Assembly: GCF_036880965.1 (NCBI RefSeq)
Contig: NZ_JBAJMV010000002.1
Span: forward strand, 186,001-250,000
DNA: 64,000 nt
Source of the DNA: JAUASW01 sp036880965
Lineage (GTDB): Bacteria > Pseudomonadota > Gammaproteobacteria > Burkholderiales > Burkholderiaceae_C
Direction: 5' to 3'
The notes beneath the pieces are model-generated. The model saw only the letters and a list, made by a program, of their open reading frames with translations. It was not told the origin of the DNA and did not search any database. Position 1 is the stretch's first letter, and each line of letters begins with the position of its first letter. Shown here one piece after another: positions 7,491 through 16,069 of this stretch. A program made the position numbers and the translations under genes.

Positions 7491-10367
7491 TTACTCGTAC
7501 GAGGAGATCGGCGGGCAGGAGCAGACCAGGTTGCGGTCGCCGTAGACGTTGTCCACGCGGCCGACCGGCACCCAGTACTTCTGGCGGCGCAGTGTGGCCA
7601 CCGGATAGGCTGCGACTTCGCGGCTGTAGCCATGGGCCCATTCGGCCTTCATCAGGCTTTCGGCCGTGTGCGGCGCATTGACCAGCGGGTTGTCCGTGGC
7701 CGTCCAGGTGCCGGCTTCAACTTGTGCGATCTCGGCGCGGATGGCCAGCATCGCGTCGCAGAAACGGTCCAGCTCGTACTTGGATTCGCTCTCGGTCGGC
7801 TCGACCATCAGCGTGCCGGCCACCGGGAAGGACAGGGTCGGTGCATGGAAGCCATAGTCGATCAGGCGCTTGGCCACGTCTTCGGCGCCCACACCGGTCG
7901 CGTCTTTCAGCGGGCGGATGTCCAGGATGCACTCGTGCGCCACGCCACCGCCCTTCACGCCGGCGATATTGCCGCTGAAGTGGATGTCGTAGGCATCAGC
8001 CAGGCGGGCGGCCACATAGTTGGCGGCCAGGATGGCCACTTCGGTCGCGGCGGTCAGGCCTTCCGCGCCCATCATGCGGACATACATCCACGAGATCGGC
8101 AGCACGGCGGCATTGCCCAGCGGCGCGGCAGACACAGCGCCGATGGCGGTATCGCTCACGTAGCCAGCCGAGCGGTGCGTGGGCAAGTAGGGCACGAGGT
8201 CGGCGACCACGCAGACCGGGCCGACACCGGGGCCGCCACCGCCGTGGGGGATGCAGAAAGTCTTGTGCAGGTTCAGGTGGCTCACATCGCCGCCGAACTC
8301 ACCCGGTGCCGCCACGCCCACCAGGGCGTTCATGTTGGCGCCGTCCACGTACACACGGCCGCCATGCGAGCGCACCAGGGCGCAGATTTCCTTCACATGC
8401 GTGTCGAACACACCGTAGGTGGAGGGGTAGGTGATCATGATCGCGGCCAGATTGGCGCTGTGCTGCTCGCACTTGGCCTTCAGGTCCACGAGGTCGATGT
8501 TGCCTTCCTTGTCGCACTTGGTGACCACGACCTGCATGCCCACCATCTGGGCCGATGCGGGGTTGGTGCCGTGAGCCGACTCGGGGATCAGGCAGATCTT
8601 GCGATGGCCTTCGTTGCGCGCCTCATGGAAGGCCTTGATCGCCAGCAGGCCGGCGTACTCGCCCTGCGAGCCAGCGTTCGGCTGCAGCGAGATGCCGGCA
8701 TAGCCGGTGGCCTGGCACAGCCAGGCCGTCAGCTGCTCGTTCAGGAGCGCATAACCCTTCAGTTGGTCGTGCGGTGCGAAGGGGTGGATGTTCGCGAACT
8801 CGGGCCAGGTGATGGGGATCATCTCGCTGGTGGCGTTCAACTTCATGGTGCACGAACCCAGCGGGATCATCGTGCGGTCCAGCGCCAGGTCCTTGTCGGA
8901 CAGCGCGCGGATGTAGCGCAGCATCTCGGTTTCCGAGTGGTGCGTGTTGAAGACCGGATGCGTCAGGTACTCGCTCGTGCGGACCAGCTCGGCCGGGACC
9001 AGGGAAGCGACGCCCTTCTCGAACTTGGACAGGTCCAGCGACTTGCCGAAGGCAGTCAGGATGGCTGCCAGGTCAGCGCGCGTCGTGGTCTCGTCCAGCG
9101 AGATCGAGACGCTGGTGCCGGAGGCGCGGCGGAAGTTCATGCCGGCCTTCAAAGCGGCGGCCAGGATGCTGTCAGTCTTGTCGCCGGTGTTGATGGTCAG
9201 CGTGTCGAAGGCAAAGCCATTGCCCTTGCGGTCGCCCAGGGCCTCAGCCAGCACAGCCGTGTAGCTGGCCACGCGCTGGGCGATGCGCTTGAGGCCTTGC
9301 GGGCCGTGATAGACCGCGTACATGCTGGCGACAACGGCCGGCAGCACCTGGGCGGTACAGATGTTCGAGGTGGCCTTTTCGCGGCGGATGTGCTGCTCGC
9401 GCGTCTGGAGCGCCAGGCGGTAGGCCGGGTGGCCGTGTACGTCCACCGAGACGCCGACCAGGCGGCCGGGCAGGTTGCGCTTGTACTCGTCCTTGCAGGC
9501 CATGAAGGCGGCGTGCGGGCCGCCATTGCACATAGGCATGCCGAAACGCTGGGTCGTGCCCACGGCGATGTCGGCGCCTTGCTCGGCGGGCGACTTAAGC
9601 AGTGTCAGGGCCAGCAGGTCGCAGGCGGCGATCAGGAGGCCGCCTTGGGCGTGCACTGCATCGGCAATGGGCTGCAGCGAGCGGATCTCGCCGCTCACGG
9701 CCGGGTACTGCACCAGCGCCGCGAAGCACTCGGTCTTGCCAGCGTCAGCAGCCGGGCCGACCTGCACCGTGATGCCCAGCGGCTTGGCGCGGGTGTTCAC
9801 CACTTCCAGCGTCTGCGGCAGCACGTCGTCGGCCACGAAGAAGACCTGGCTCTTGCTCTTGCCCACGCGGGCCGCCAGCGTCATGGCCTCGGCGGCGGAC
9901 GTCGCCTCGTCCAGCATCGAGGAGTTGGCGATGGCCATGCCGGTCAGGTCGCAGACCATGGTCTGGAAGTTGACCAGTGCCTCCATGCGGCCTTGCGAGA
10001 TTTCGGCCTGGTAGGGCGTGTAGGCGGTGTACCAGGCGGGGTTCTCGAGGATGTTGCGCAGGATGACGCCAGGCGTCAGCGTGTCGTAGTAGCCCTGGCC
10101 GATGTAGCTCTTGAGCACCTTGTTCTGCGCAGCCACGGCCTTCATTTCGGCCAGCGCCTGGGCTTCCGAAGCCACGGGCAGCAGGTCCATGCCGCGCGAG
10201 CGCTTGATGCTGGCGGGCACGATGGATTCGATCAACGCGCGACGCGAAGCAGCGCCGATGACGGACAGCATCGCGGCTTCATCAGCGGCATCGGGGCCGA
10301 TGTGGCGGGCTTGGAATTCGGCGGCGTTCTCGAGCTCGGCGAGCGGCTTCAGGGCGGACATCAGCAT
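7491..10367 (-). CDS. gcvP: Glycine dehydrogenase (decarboxylating), P-protein
   Basis: P-protein of the glycine cleavage system: PLP-dependent decarboxylation of glycine and transfer of the aminomethyl group to lipoyl-GcvH. The 958 residues are full length for the one-chain form, with a degenerate N-terminal half and a C-terminal half holding the PLP-lysine motif HLNLHKTFCIPHGGGGPG. ATG at 10367 gives the typical start MLMSALKPLAELENA; open sequence upstream is not protein-like. Third gene of the gcvT-gcvH-gcvP operon. Confidence 0.97.
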   Translation of the reverse strand: MLMSALKPLAELENAAEFQARHIGPDAADEAAMLSVIGAASRRALIESIVPASIKRSRGMDLLPVASEAQALAEMKAVAAQNKVLKSYIGQGYYDTLTPGVILRNILENPAWYTAYTPYQAEISQGRMEALVNFQTMVCDLTGMAIANSSMLDEATSAAEAMTLAARVGKSKSQVFFVADDVLPQTLEVVNTRAKPLGITVQVGPAADAGKTECFAALVQYPAVSGEIRSLQPIADAVHAQGGLLIAACDLLALTLLKSPAEQGADIAVGTTQRFGMPMCNGGPHAAFMACKDEYKRNLPGRLVGVSVDVHGHPAYRLALQTREQHIRREKATSNICTAQVLPAVVASMYAVYHGPQGLKRIAQRVASYTAVLAEALGDRKGNGFAFDTLTINTGDKTDSILAAALKAGMNFRRASGTSVSISLDETTTRADLAAILTAFGKSLDLSKFEKGVASLVPAELVRTSEYLTHPVFNTHHSETEMLRYIRALSDKDLALDRTMIPLGSCTMKLNATSEMIPITWPEFANIHPFAPHDQLKGYALLNEQLTAWLCQATGYAGISLQPNAGSQGEYAGLLAIKAFHEARNEGHRKICLIPESAHGTNPASAQMVGMQVVVTKCDKEGNIDLVDLKAKCEQHSANLAAIMITYPSTYGVFDTHVKEICALVRSHGGRVYVDGANMNALVGVAAPGEFGGDVSHLNLHKTFCIPHGGGGPGVGPVCVVADLVPYLPTHRSAGYVSDTAIGAVSAAPLGNAAVLPISWMYVRMMGAEGLTAATEVAILAANYVAARLADAYDIHFSGNIAGVKGGGVAHECILDIRPLKDATGVGAEDVAKRLIDYGFHAPTLSFPVAGTLMVEPTESESKYELDRFCDAMLAIRAEIAQVEAGTWTATDNPLVNAPHTAESLMKAEWAHGYSREVAAYPVATLRRQKYWVPVGRVDNVYGDRNLVCSCPPISSYE

Positions 10368-10486
10368 GGCAACAATCCTTGTGCGTCGACCGGCTCGTGG
10401 CCGGCGGACGCGAAATCTGGGGTGGCCCGGATGCCCGGGCGATAAAACAGCGGGCACCCAGTGCCCGCTTCAAAACAATCAGCCGA

Positions 10487-10861
10487 TCAGCTGTTCTTGA
10501 CCAGCTCGTCGTAGGCGGTCCCGTCCATCAGGCCGTCCAGCTGGGCCGGATTGCTGAGCTTGACCTTGAAGAACCAGCCGGCGTTCAGCGGGTCGCTGTT
10601 GGCCAGCGAAGGGTCGTCGCGCAGGCCTTCGTTCACTTCGGTGATCTCGCCGTCGACCGGCATGTAGACGTCGGCGGCGGCCTTCACGGACTCGACCACG
10701 CCGGCCACTTCCTTCTCGGCAAAGGCCTTGCCGACTTCGGGCAGGTCGACGAAGACCACGTCGCCCAGCGCATCCTGCGCGTGGACCGTGATGCCCACGG
10801 TGACGATGCCGTCGGCTTCGATCTTGACCCACTCGTGGTCGGGCGTGTACTTGATGCTCAT
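10487..10861 (-). CDS. gcvH: Glycine cleavage system H-protein
   Basis: Carries the lipoyl-bound aminomethyl intermediate between P-, T- and L-proteins. It is 124 residues, the normal size, with the lipoylation site in GVVESVKAAADVY (lysine about residue 64) and the usual C-terminal GWFFKVKLSNP. The start ATG at 10861 opens MSIKYTPDHEWV, the family's standard N-terminus. It lies between gcvT and gcvP in the same leftward operon. Confidence 0.97.
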   Translation of the reverse strand: MSIKYTPDHEWVKIEADGIVTVGITVHAQDALGDVVFVDLPEVGKAFAEKEVAGVVESVKAAADVYMPVDGEITEVNEGLRDDPSLANSDPLNAGWFFKVKLSNPAQLDGLMDGTAYDELVKNS

Positions 10862-10919
10862 GGAGTGCTCCGTGTTGGTCGGATGAGGAAAAGGGAAAGA
10901 GTTCTGAATCAACCGCGAA

Positions 10920-12035
10920 TCAACCGCGGTAATAACCGTTGGGCGTGAAAGGCGTGCTGGAAACCGTCATCGGCGTGCGCTTGTCGCGGACCACGGCAAA
11001 GACTTGCGTGCCCAGTGCAGCGTGAGCAATGTTCAGATAGGCCAGCGCCACCGGCTTGTTGACCGTAGGGCCCAGGGTGCCGCTGGTGACGACGCCGATC
11101 TCGATGCCGGCTTCGTCAACAATTCTGGCGCCTTCGCGCACCGGCATGCGCTCACTGCCGACCAGGCCTACGCGCTTGCGCGAAGCGCCGCTGGCCAACT
11201 GCTGGTCGATGACGGCAGCGCCGGGGTAGCCGCCGGCACGGGCGCTGCCGGCGCGGCGCACTTTCTGGATCGCCCAGGTCAGCGAGGCTTCGACCGGTGT
11301 GGTCGTGGTGTCGATGTCATGGCCGTAGAGGCACAGACCCGCTTCCAGGCGCAGCGAATCGCGGGCGCCGAGGCCGATGGGGGCGACTTCCGGCTGGGCC
11401 AGCAGCTTGCGGGCCAGGGCCACGGCCTGGTCTTGATGGACCGAGATCTCGAAGCCGTCTTCGCCGGTGTAGCCGGAGCGGGTCAGGAAGGTGGGGATGC
11501 CGTCGAGCTCGAAAAAGCCGCCGGTCATGAAGGTCAGCTTGGCCACATCCGCGTTCAGGCGGGAGAGGGCGGTCACAGCCTGCGGGCCTTGCAGCGCCAG
11601 CAGTGCCTGTTCGGGCATGGGAATGACTTCGCACTTGCTGCCAATCGTGGCTTGCATGTGGGCGATGTCCTGCACTTTGCAGCCGGCGTTGACGACCACG
11701 AACAGGTCGTCCGGGCGGCGGCAGATCATCAGGTCGTCCAGGATGGCGCCTTGCTCATTCGTGAACAGGGCGTAGCGCTGCTTGAACACGCCCAGATCGA
11801 TCACGTCCACCGGCACGATGGTCTCCATCGCGGCGGCGGCGCCAGCGCCCACGAGGCGCAGTTGGCCCATGTGGGAGACATCGAACAGTCCGGCCGAGGC
11901 GCGCGTGTGCTTGTGCTCGCCCATCACACCCATCGGGTATTGCACGGGCATGTCGTAGCCGCCGAAGGGCACCATCTTGGCGCCAAGTTCGATGTGGAGG
12001 GCGTGCAGGGGGGTCTTGAGCAGTTCGGCGGACAT
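10920..12035 (-). CDS. gcvT: Glycine cleavage system T-protein (aminomethyltransferase)
   Basis: Releases ammonia from aminomethylated GcvH and passes the one-carbon unit to tetrahydrofolate. From ATG 12035 the protein is 371 residues and starts LKTPLHALHIELGAKMVPFGGYDMPVQ, the family pattern. A GTG at 12071 would add 12 residues and cannot be excluded because neither start has a strong Shine-Dalgarno. The catalytic-domain motif GLGARDSLRLEAGLCLYGHD is present near residue 220. First gene of the operon, directly behind the glycine riboswitch. Confidence 0.95.
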   Translation of the reverse strand: MSAELLKTPLHALHIELGAKMVPFGGYDMPVQYPMGVMGEHKHTRASAGLFDVSHMGQLRLVGAGAAAAMETIVPVDVIDLGVFKQRYALFTNEQGAILDDLMICRRPDDLFVVVNAGCKVQDIAHMQATIGSKCEVIPMPEQALLALQGPQAVTALSRLNADVAKLTFMTGGFFELDGIPTFLTRSGYTGEDGFEISVHQDQAVALARKLLAQPEVAPIGLGARDSLRLEAGLCLYGHDIDTTTTPVEASLTWAIQKVRRAGSARAGGYPGAAVIDQQLASGASRKRVGLVGSERMPVREGARIVDEAGIEIGVVTSGTLGPTVNKPVALAYLNIAHAALGTQVFAVVRDKRTPMTVSSTPFTPNGYYRG

Positions 12036-12100
12036 GGCGGAGAGGCTTTCGAGGGCAGTCGTCTGGCCCACCCCATCAGATGACGGAAGGTGGGTGTTGA

Positions 12101-12314
12101 TGCCCTCGCTGTCCTTGGTACTTGAGAGATTCGCCGCCAGCGTCTCGCCGGCAACTTGCCCCTTCAGTGGACGGATTCGATGACCCGCCTCTCTCCAGTG
12201 AGGAACGCCCCGGTCGGAGCGTCTTGTCAGTCCTTTTGCCTGAGCGTTTGAAGCGTGGGATCAACCAGTGCTTCTGCGCCTTCGGCGGTTCTCGCTAGAA
12301 AACTCTCTCCTGAC
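12101..12314 (-). ncRNA. Tandem glycine riboswitch in the gcvT leader
   Basis: On the minus strand, aptamer 1 (about 12314-12225) starts with CAGGAGAGAG, has the GCCGAAGGCGCAGAAGC core and ends with CTCAGGCAAAAGGACTGACA. Aptamer 2 (about 12200-12101) starts CTGGAGAGAGGCGGG and ends with CTCTCAAGTACCAAGGACAG. The spacing and order are those of the two-aptamer gcvT-type glycine riboswitch, which normally turns on glycine cleavage genes when glycine is abundant. The expression platform would fall between 12100 and the gcvT start; I cannot model it without folding software. Confidence 0.93.
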
Positions 12315-12358
12315 GGGCGGGATTGTAGCCACGGTTTTAAGCCTCACCTAAGGCGGCC

Positions 12359-13039
12359 ATGCAGAATTGCCTCCCAAACATGCGCATTCTTCTGGTCGAG
12401 GACGATTCAATGATCGGCGAGCAGCTGCTGGACCTGCTGCGCGCCGAAGACTATGCGGTCGACTGGGTTCGCGACGGCGAGCTGGCCGATGCCGCCCTGC
12501 AGGCGCAGGCCTACGACCTGGTGCTGCTCGACCTGGGCCTGCCGCGCAAGGACGGCATGAGCGTGCTGCGCTCGCTGCGGGCCCGCAAGCAGGCGATGCC
12601 GGTGCTGATCATGACGGCCCGCGATGCGGTGGAACAGCGCATCGCCGGCCTTGACGCGGGCGCCGACGACTACGTGCTCAAGCCTTTTGACCTGGACGAG
12701 CTGCTTGCGCGCATCCGCGCCTTGCTGCGCCGTGCAAGTGGTCGGGCCGAGCCGGTCTACAGCCACAAGGGCGTCAGCATCAACCCGGTCAGCCGCGAAG
12801 TGCTGGCTGAGGGCAGGCCAGTGACGCTGTCGGCTCGCGAATGGGCGGTGCTGGAGCCGCTGCTGGCACGGCCGGGCCTCGTGCTCTCGCGCCAGCAGCT
12901 TGAAGAAAAGCTCTACAGCTGGAAGGACGAGATCTCCAGCAACGCGGTCGAGGTCTACATCCATGGCATCCGCAAGAAGCTGGGCGCCGGCCTGATCGAA
13001 AACGTGCGTGGCGTGGGCTACCGGGTGCCGCGCGAATGA
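12359..13039 (+). CDS. OmpR-family response regulator (QseB/PmrA-like)
   Basis: Two-component transcription factor of 226 residues. The receiver domain carries the acidic pair in LLVEDDSM, the phospho-acceptor aspartate in LVLLDLGLP (residue 58 from this start) and the conserved lysine in DDYVLKPFDLDELLARIRALLRR. A winged-helix DNA-binding domain follows (SSNAVEVYIHGIRKKLG..IENVRGVGYRV). AAGG lies before ATG 12359; an internal ATG at 12380 is where homologues usually begin but has no ribosome site. Overlaps the kinase gene by four bases (ATGA). Confidence 0.93.
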   Translation: MQNCLPNMRILLVEDDSMIGEQLLDLLRAEDYAVDWVRDGELADAALQAQAYDLVLLDLGLPRKDGMSVLRSLRARKQAMPVLIMTARDAVEQRIAGLDAGADDYVLKPFDLDELLARIRALLRRASGRAEPVYSHKGVSINPVSREVLAEGRPVTLSAREWAVLEPLLARPGLVLSRQQLEEKLYSWKDEISSNAVEVYIHGIRKKLGAGLIENVRGVGYRVPRE

Positions 13040-14397
13040 ACAAACTGCTCGACTGGGGCCTGATGCCGCGCTCCTTGCGCTACCGACTGATCGTGTCGCT
13101 GATCGTCCTGCTGTCGGTGGCCGCCTTGCTGCAAGGCCTGAGCGCCTACCGCAATGCCCTGGCCGAGACCGATGAAATCTTCGACTACCAGATGCAGCAG
13201 ATGGCCTTCTCGCTGCGCGGCAACCTTGGCGGTGCGTCAGCCAGCGGCACCTTGAGCGTGCCGGTGGGCGAAGACCGCAGCTTCGACTTCCTGGTCCAGG
13301 TCTGGGGTTTGGACGGCGCACCGCTGTTCCGCTCGCCAGGTGAAGACGGGCTGCCGGCGCGCGCGGTGCTGGGCTTCTCCGAGGTCGAGTCGCGCGGCAA
13401 GCGCTACCGCGTGTTCTCGATGCAGACGCGCTACCAGGTCGTGCAAGTCGCGCAAGACCTTTCGGTGCGTCGACGCATGGCCAGCCAGCTGGCACTGCGC
13501 ACCGTGGCGCCGATTGCGATGATGCTGCCCATCCTCGCGCTCGTGGTCTGGTGGGTGGTCAGCAGCTCCCTGGTGCCGGTGGCGCGGGTGCGCTCGCAGT
13601 TGGCTGCGCGCAAGGTGGAGGAGCTATCGCCATTGCCTGAACAAGAGCTGCCGGCCGAGGTGCAGCCGCTGGTGCGCGAGATGAATTCGCTCCTTGAGCG
13701 GGTGCGCGGCGCCTTCGAGGCGCAAGAGCATTTCGTGGCCGATGCTGCGCACGAGTTGCGCTCGCCCCTGGCCGCCTTGAAGCTGCAACTTCAGGGCTTG
13801 CAACGGGCCGAGTCAGTCGCGGATCGTGAACTTGCCACGCAACGCTTGTCGGCCGGCATCGAGCGTGCCAGTCACTTGATCGAACAACTGATGCTGCTGG
13901 CGCGCGCCGAGGGGCGCGAGCCGCAGCTCATGAAGGCTGTTGACCTGGAAGCCCTGTGTCGCGATGCCGTGGTCGAAGCCAGCCAGGCCGCGCAATTGCG
14001 CAGCATCGACATCGGATTGGCCGCCAGCGAGCTTGCAACAGTGCAAGGCCAGCCCGAAGCATTGCGCATCCTGGTGCGCAACCTGTTGGACAACGCAATC
14101 AAGTACAGCCCGCCTGGCTCCAGGGTCGACCTGAGCTTGCGGCTCGAAGGCCGGCAAGCCGTGCTTTGCGTGGAGGACAGCGGCCCTGGAATATCGCCCG
14201 GGGAGCGTGAGCGCGTGTTCGACCGCTTTTATCGCGGCCAGGGTCAGGCGCAGGCCGGCGGCGCAGGCCTCGGGCTGGCCATTGTTCGTGCCATTGCCGA
14301 GCGGCACGGCGCCCGGCTCTCGCTGTCGTCGTCGCCGCGGCTCGGTGGCCTGGACGTTTGCTTGCGCATGCCACTGGCCGATTTAAGACACGCCTAA
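13036..14397 (+). CDS. Sensor histidine kinase (QseC/TctE-like)
   Basis: Inner-membrane kinase of 453 residues, partner of the preceding regulator by ATGA overlap. Helix 1 is at about 17-37, a periplasmic sensor domain follows, and helix 2 (MMLPILALVVWWVVSS) is at about 158-174. The HisKA motif FVADAAHELRSPLAALK holds the phospho-accepting histidine near residue 239; the ATPase domain has the N box NLLDNAIKYSPPGS and the G box GAGLGLAIV. The signal is unknown. The HtrA gene starts 55 bases downstream and may be a target or co-transcribed. Confidence 0.93.
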   Translation: MNKLLDWGLMPRSLRYRLIVSLIVLLSVAALLQGLSAYRNALAETDEIFDYQMQQMAFSLRGNLGGASASGTLSVPVGEDRSFDFLVQVWGLDGAPLFRSPGEDGLPARAVLGFSEVESRGKRYRVFSMQTRYQVVQVAQDLSVRRRMASQLALRTVAPIAMMLPILALVVWWVVSSSLVPVARVRSQLAARKVEELSPLPEQELPAEVQPLVREMNSLLERVRGAFEAQEHFVADAAHELRSPLAALKLQLQGLQRAESVADRELATQRLSAGIERASHLIEQLMLLARAEGREPQLMKAVDLEALCRDAVVEASQAAQLRSIDIGLAASELATVQGQPEALRILVRNLLDNAIKYSPPGSRVDLSLRLEGRQAVLCVEDSGPGISPGERERVFDRFYRGQGQAQAGGAGLGLAIVRAIAERHGARLSLSSSPRLGGLDVCLRMPLADLRHA

Positions 14398-14452
14398 GTC
14401 TTGAGCTTCAAAGTTCACGGCATCCCTTCACTTTCTTCCAGAGAGGATTGCC

Positions 14453-15991
14453 ATGAACAAGAGTCAACGACTGATTCCGGCCAAGCGCCTGGTCTGGGCC
14501 CTGGCCGCCGGTGGTGTGCTGGGCCTGGGTTCGGGAGCGCTGGTCATGCAAAGCGCTGCAGCCGGCTTGAAGACAAGCGCTGCGGCCGCACCCGCGGTGG
14601 TCGCAGCGGCCGTGGCAACGCCTGTTGCAGCAGCTGCGCCAGCAACGGCGGTGCAGGGCAATCTCGTGACCCTGCCCGACTTTGCAGCCATCGCGGCCAA
14701 GCAGGGCGCTGCCGTCGTCAACATCAGTGTGACCGGCGCGGTCAAGGCGACAGCAAACCGCCGTCAACAGCAACCGCAGTTCGACGAGGACGATCCGTTC
14801 AGCGAGTTCTTCCGCCGCTTCCAGATCCCGAACCAGCCAGGCCAGCGCCAGATGCCGATGCGCGGCCAGGGCTCAGGCTTCATCATCAGCGACGACGGCG
14901 TGATCCTGACCAATGCGCACGTGGTGCGCGACGCGCAGGAGGTGAGCGTCAAGCTGACCGACCGCCGCGAGTTCCGCGCCAAGGTGTTGGGCACCGACCC
15001 CAAGACCGACGTGGCCGTGTTGAAGATCGAGGCCAAGAACCTGCCCGTGGTCCAGCTAGGCGCCACCAAGGACCTGCGCGTGGGCGAATGGGTGCTGGCC
15101 ATCGGCTCGCCCTTCGGCTTCGAGAACAGCGTCAGCGCTGGCGTGGTGAGCGCCAAGGGCCGTGCCCTGCCGCAGGAAAGCTTTGTGCCCTTCATCCAGA
15201 CCGATGTGGCGATCAACCCCGGAAATTCCGGTGGCCCACTGTTCAACACGCGCGGCGAGGTCGTGGGCATCAACTCGCAGATCTACAGCCAGAATGGTGG
15301 CTACCAGGGCCTGTCCTTCGCCATTCCGATCGAAGTGGCCAAGCGCGTTCAGCAGCAGATCGAGAAGGGCGGCAAGCCGCAGCATGCGCGGCTGGGCGTG
15401 GTGATCCAGGACGTGAACCAGGGCTTTGCTGATTCCTTCAAGCTCGACAAGCCCGAGGGCGCGCTGGTCGCCTCGGTGGAGGAGGGCGGTCCGGCCTCGA
15501 AGGCCGGCCTGCGCTCGGGTGATGTGATCCTGAAGCTCGACGAGCAGCCCATCGTTGCGAGCAGCGATCTGCCGGCCATGCTTGGCCAAAGGGTGCCGGG
15601 CGAGCAGGTGAAGCTGGAAGTCTGGCGCAAGGGCAAGCGCGAGAGCATCTCGGCCAAGCTGGGTGATGCCAACGCCAAGGGTGAGCAGCTTGCCGAGGGT
15701 GAGGACGACGAGGCCGGCGCGCCGCAAGGCAAGCTGGGCCTGGCCCTGCGGCCCTTGCAGCCGGCTGAGCGCCGCCAGAGCGGTGCCCGCGATGGCCTGC
15801 TGGTGCAGGATGCTGCGGGCCCGGCCGCCATGGCCGGCGTTCGGGCCGGCGACGTGCTGCTGGCCGTGAATGGCAGCCCGGTCACCAGCGTGGAGCAGGT
15901 GAGGGCGGCCGTGGCCGATTCAGGCAAGTCCGTCGCGCTACTGGTTCAGCGGGGCCGCGAGAAGATCTTCTTGCCGGTGCGCATCGGCTGA
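14453..15991 (+). CDS. Periplasmic serine protease, HtrA/Do family
   Basis: DegP/MucD-type envelope quality-control protease of 512 residues with an N-terminal signal sequence or anchor (RLVWALAAGGVLGLGSGALV). The catalytic triad is visible: His in ILTNAHVV, Asp in KTDVAVLKIE, and Ser in NPGNSGGPLFN. Two PDZ domains follow at about 290-380 and 415-505. The Shine-Dalgarno AGAGAGG precedes ATG 14453. It follows a two-component pair, which suggests envelope-stress control, and is closed by a strong terminator. Confidence 0.95.
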   Translation: MNKSQRLIPAKRLVWALAAGGVLGLGSGALVMQSAAAGLKTSAAAAPAVVAAAVATPVAAAAPATAVQGNLVTLPDFAAIAAKQGAAVVNISVTGAVKATANRRQQQPQFDEDDPFSEFFRRFQIPNQPGQRQMPMRGQGSGFIISDDGVILTNAHVVRDAQEVSVKLTDRREFRAKVLGTDPKTDVAVLKIEAKNLPVVQLGATKDLRVGEWVLAIGSPFGFENSVSAGVVSAKGRALPQESFVPFIQTDVAINPGNSGGPLFNTRGEVVGINSQIYSQNGGYQGLSFAIPIEVAKRVQQQIEKGGKPQHARLGVVIQDVNQGFADSFKLDKPEGALVASVEEGGPASKAGLRSGDVILKLDEQPIVASSDLPAMLGQRVPGEQVKLEVWRKGKRESISAKLGDANAKGEQLAEGEDDEAGAPQGKLGLALRPLQPAERRQSGARDGLLVQDAAGPAAMAGVRAGDVLLAVNGSPVTSVEQVRAAVADSGKSVALLVQRGREKIFLPVRIG

Positions 15992-16019
15992 TCTTGATGA
16001 ATTGACGACGAAGAAGTTG

Positions 16020-16056
16020 ACAGGGCGGGCGCCGCAAGGCCCCGCCCTGTTTTTTC
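16020..16056 (+). terminator. Rho-independent terminator after the HtrA gene
   Basis: ACAGGGCGGG (16020-16029) pairs with CCCGCCCTGT (16041-16050) and is followed by a run of six T. It sits between convergent genes and may serve only the rightward one, since no T-run is present on the other strand. Confidence 0.85.
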
Positions 16057-16069
16057 TCTCGCGCCGAAC

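Noticed and set aside
7632..10445. A 937-codon open frame on the plus strand opposite gcvP
   Set aside because: It is a high-GC antisense shadow; its protein is full of His, Arg and Gln without domains, while gcvP on the other strand is complete and canonical.
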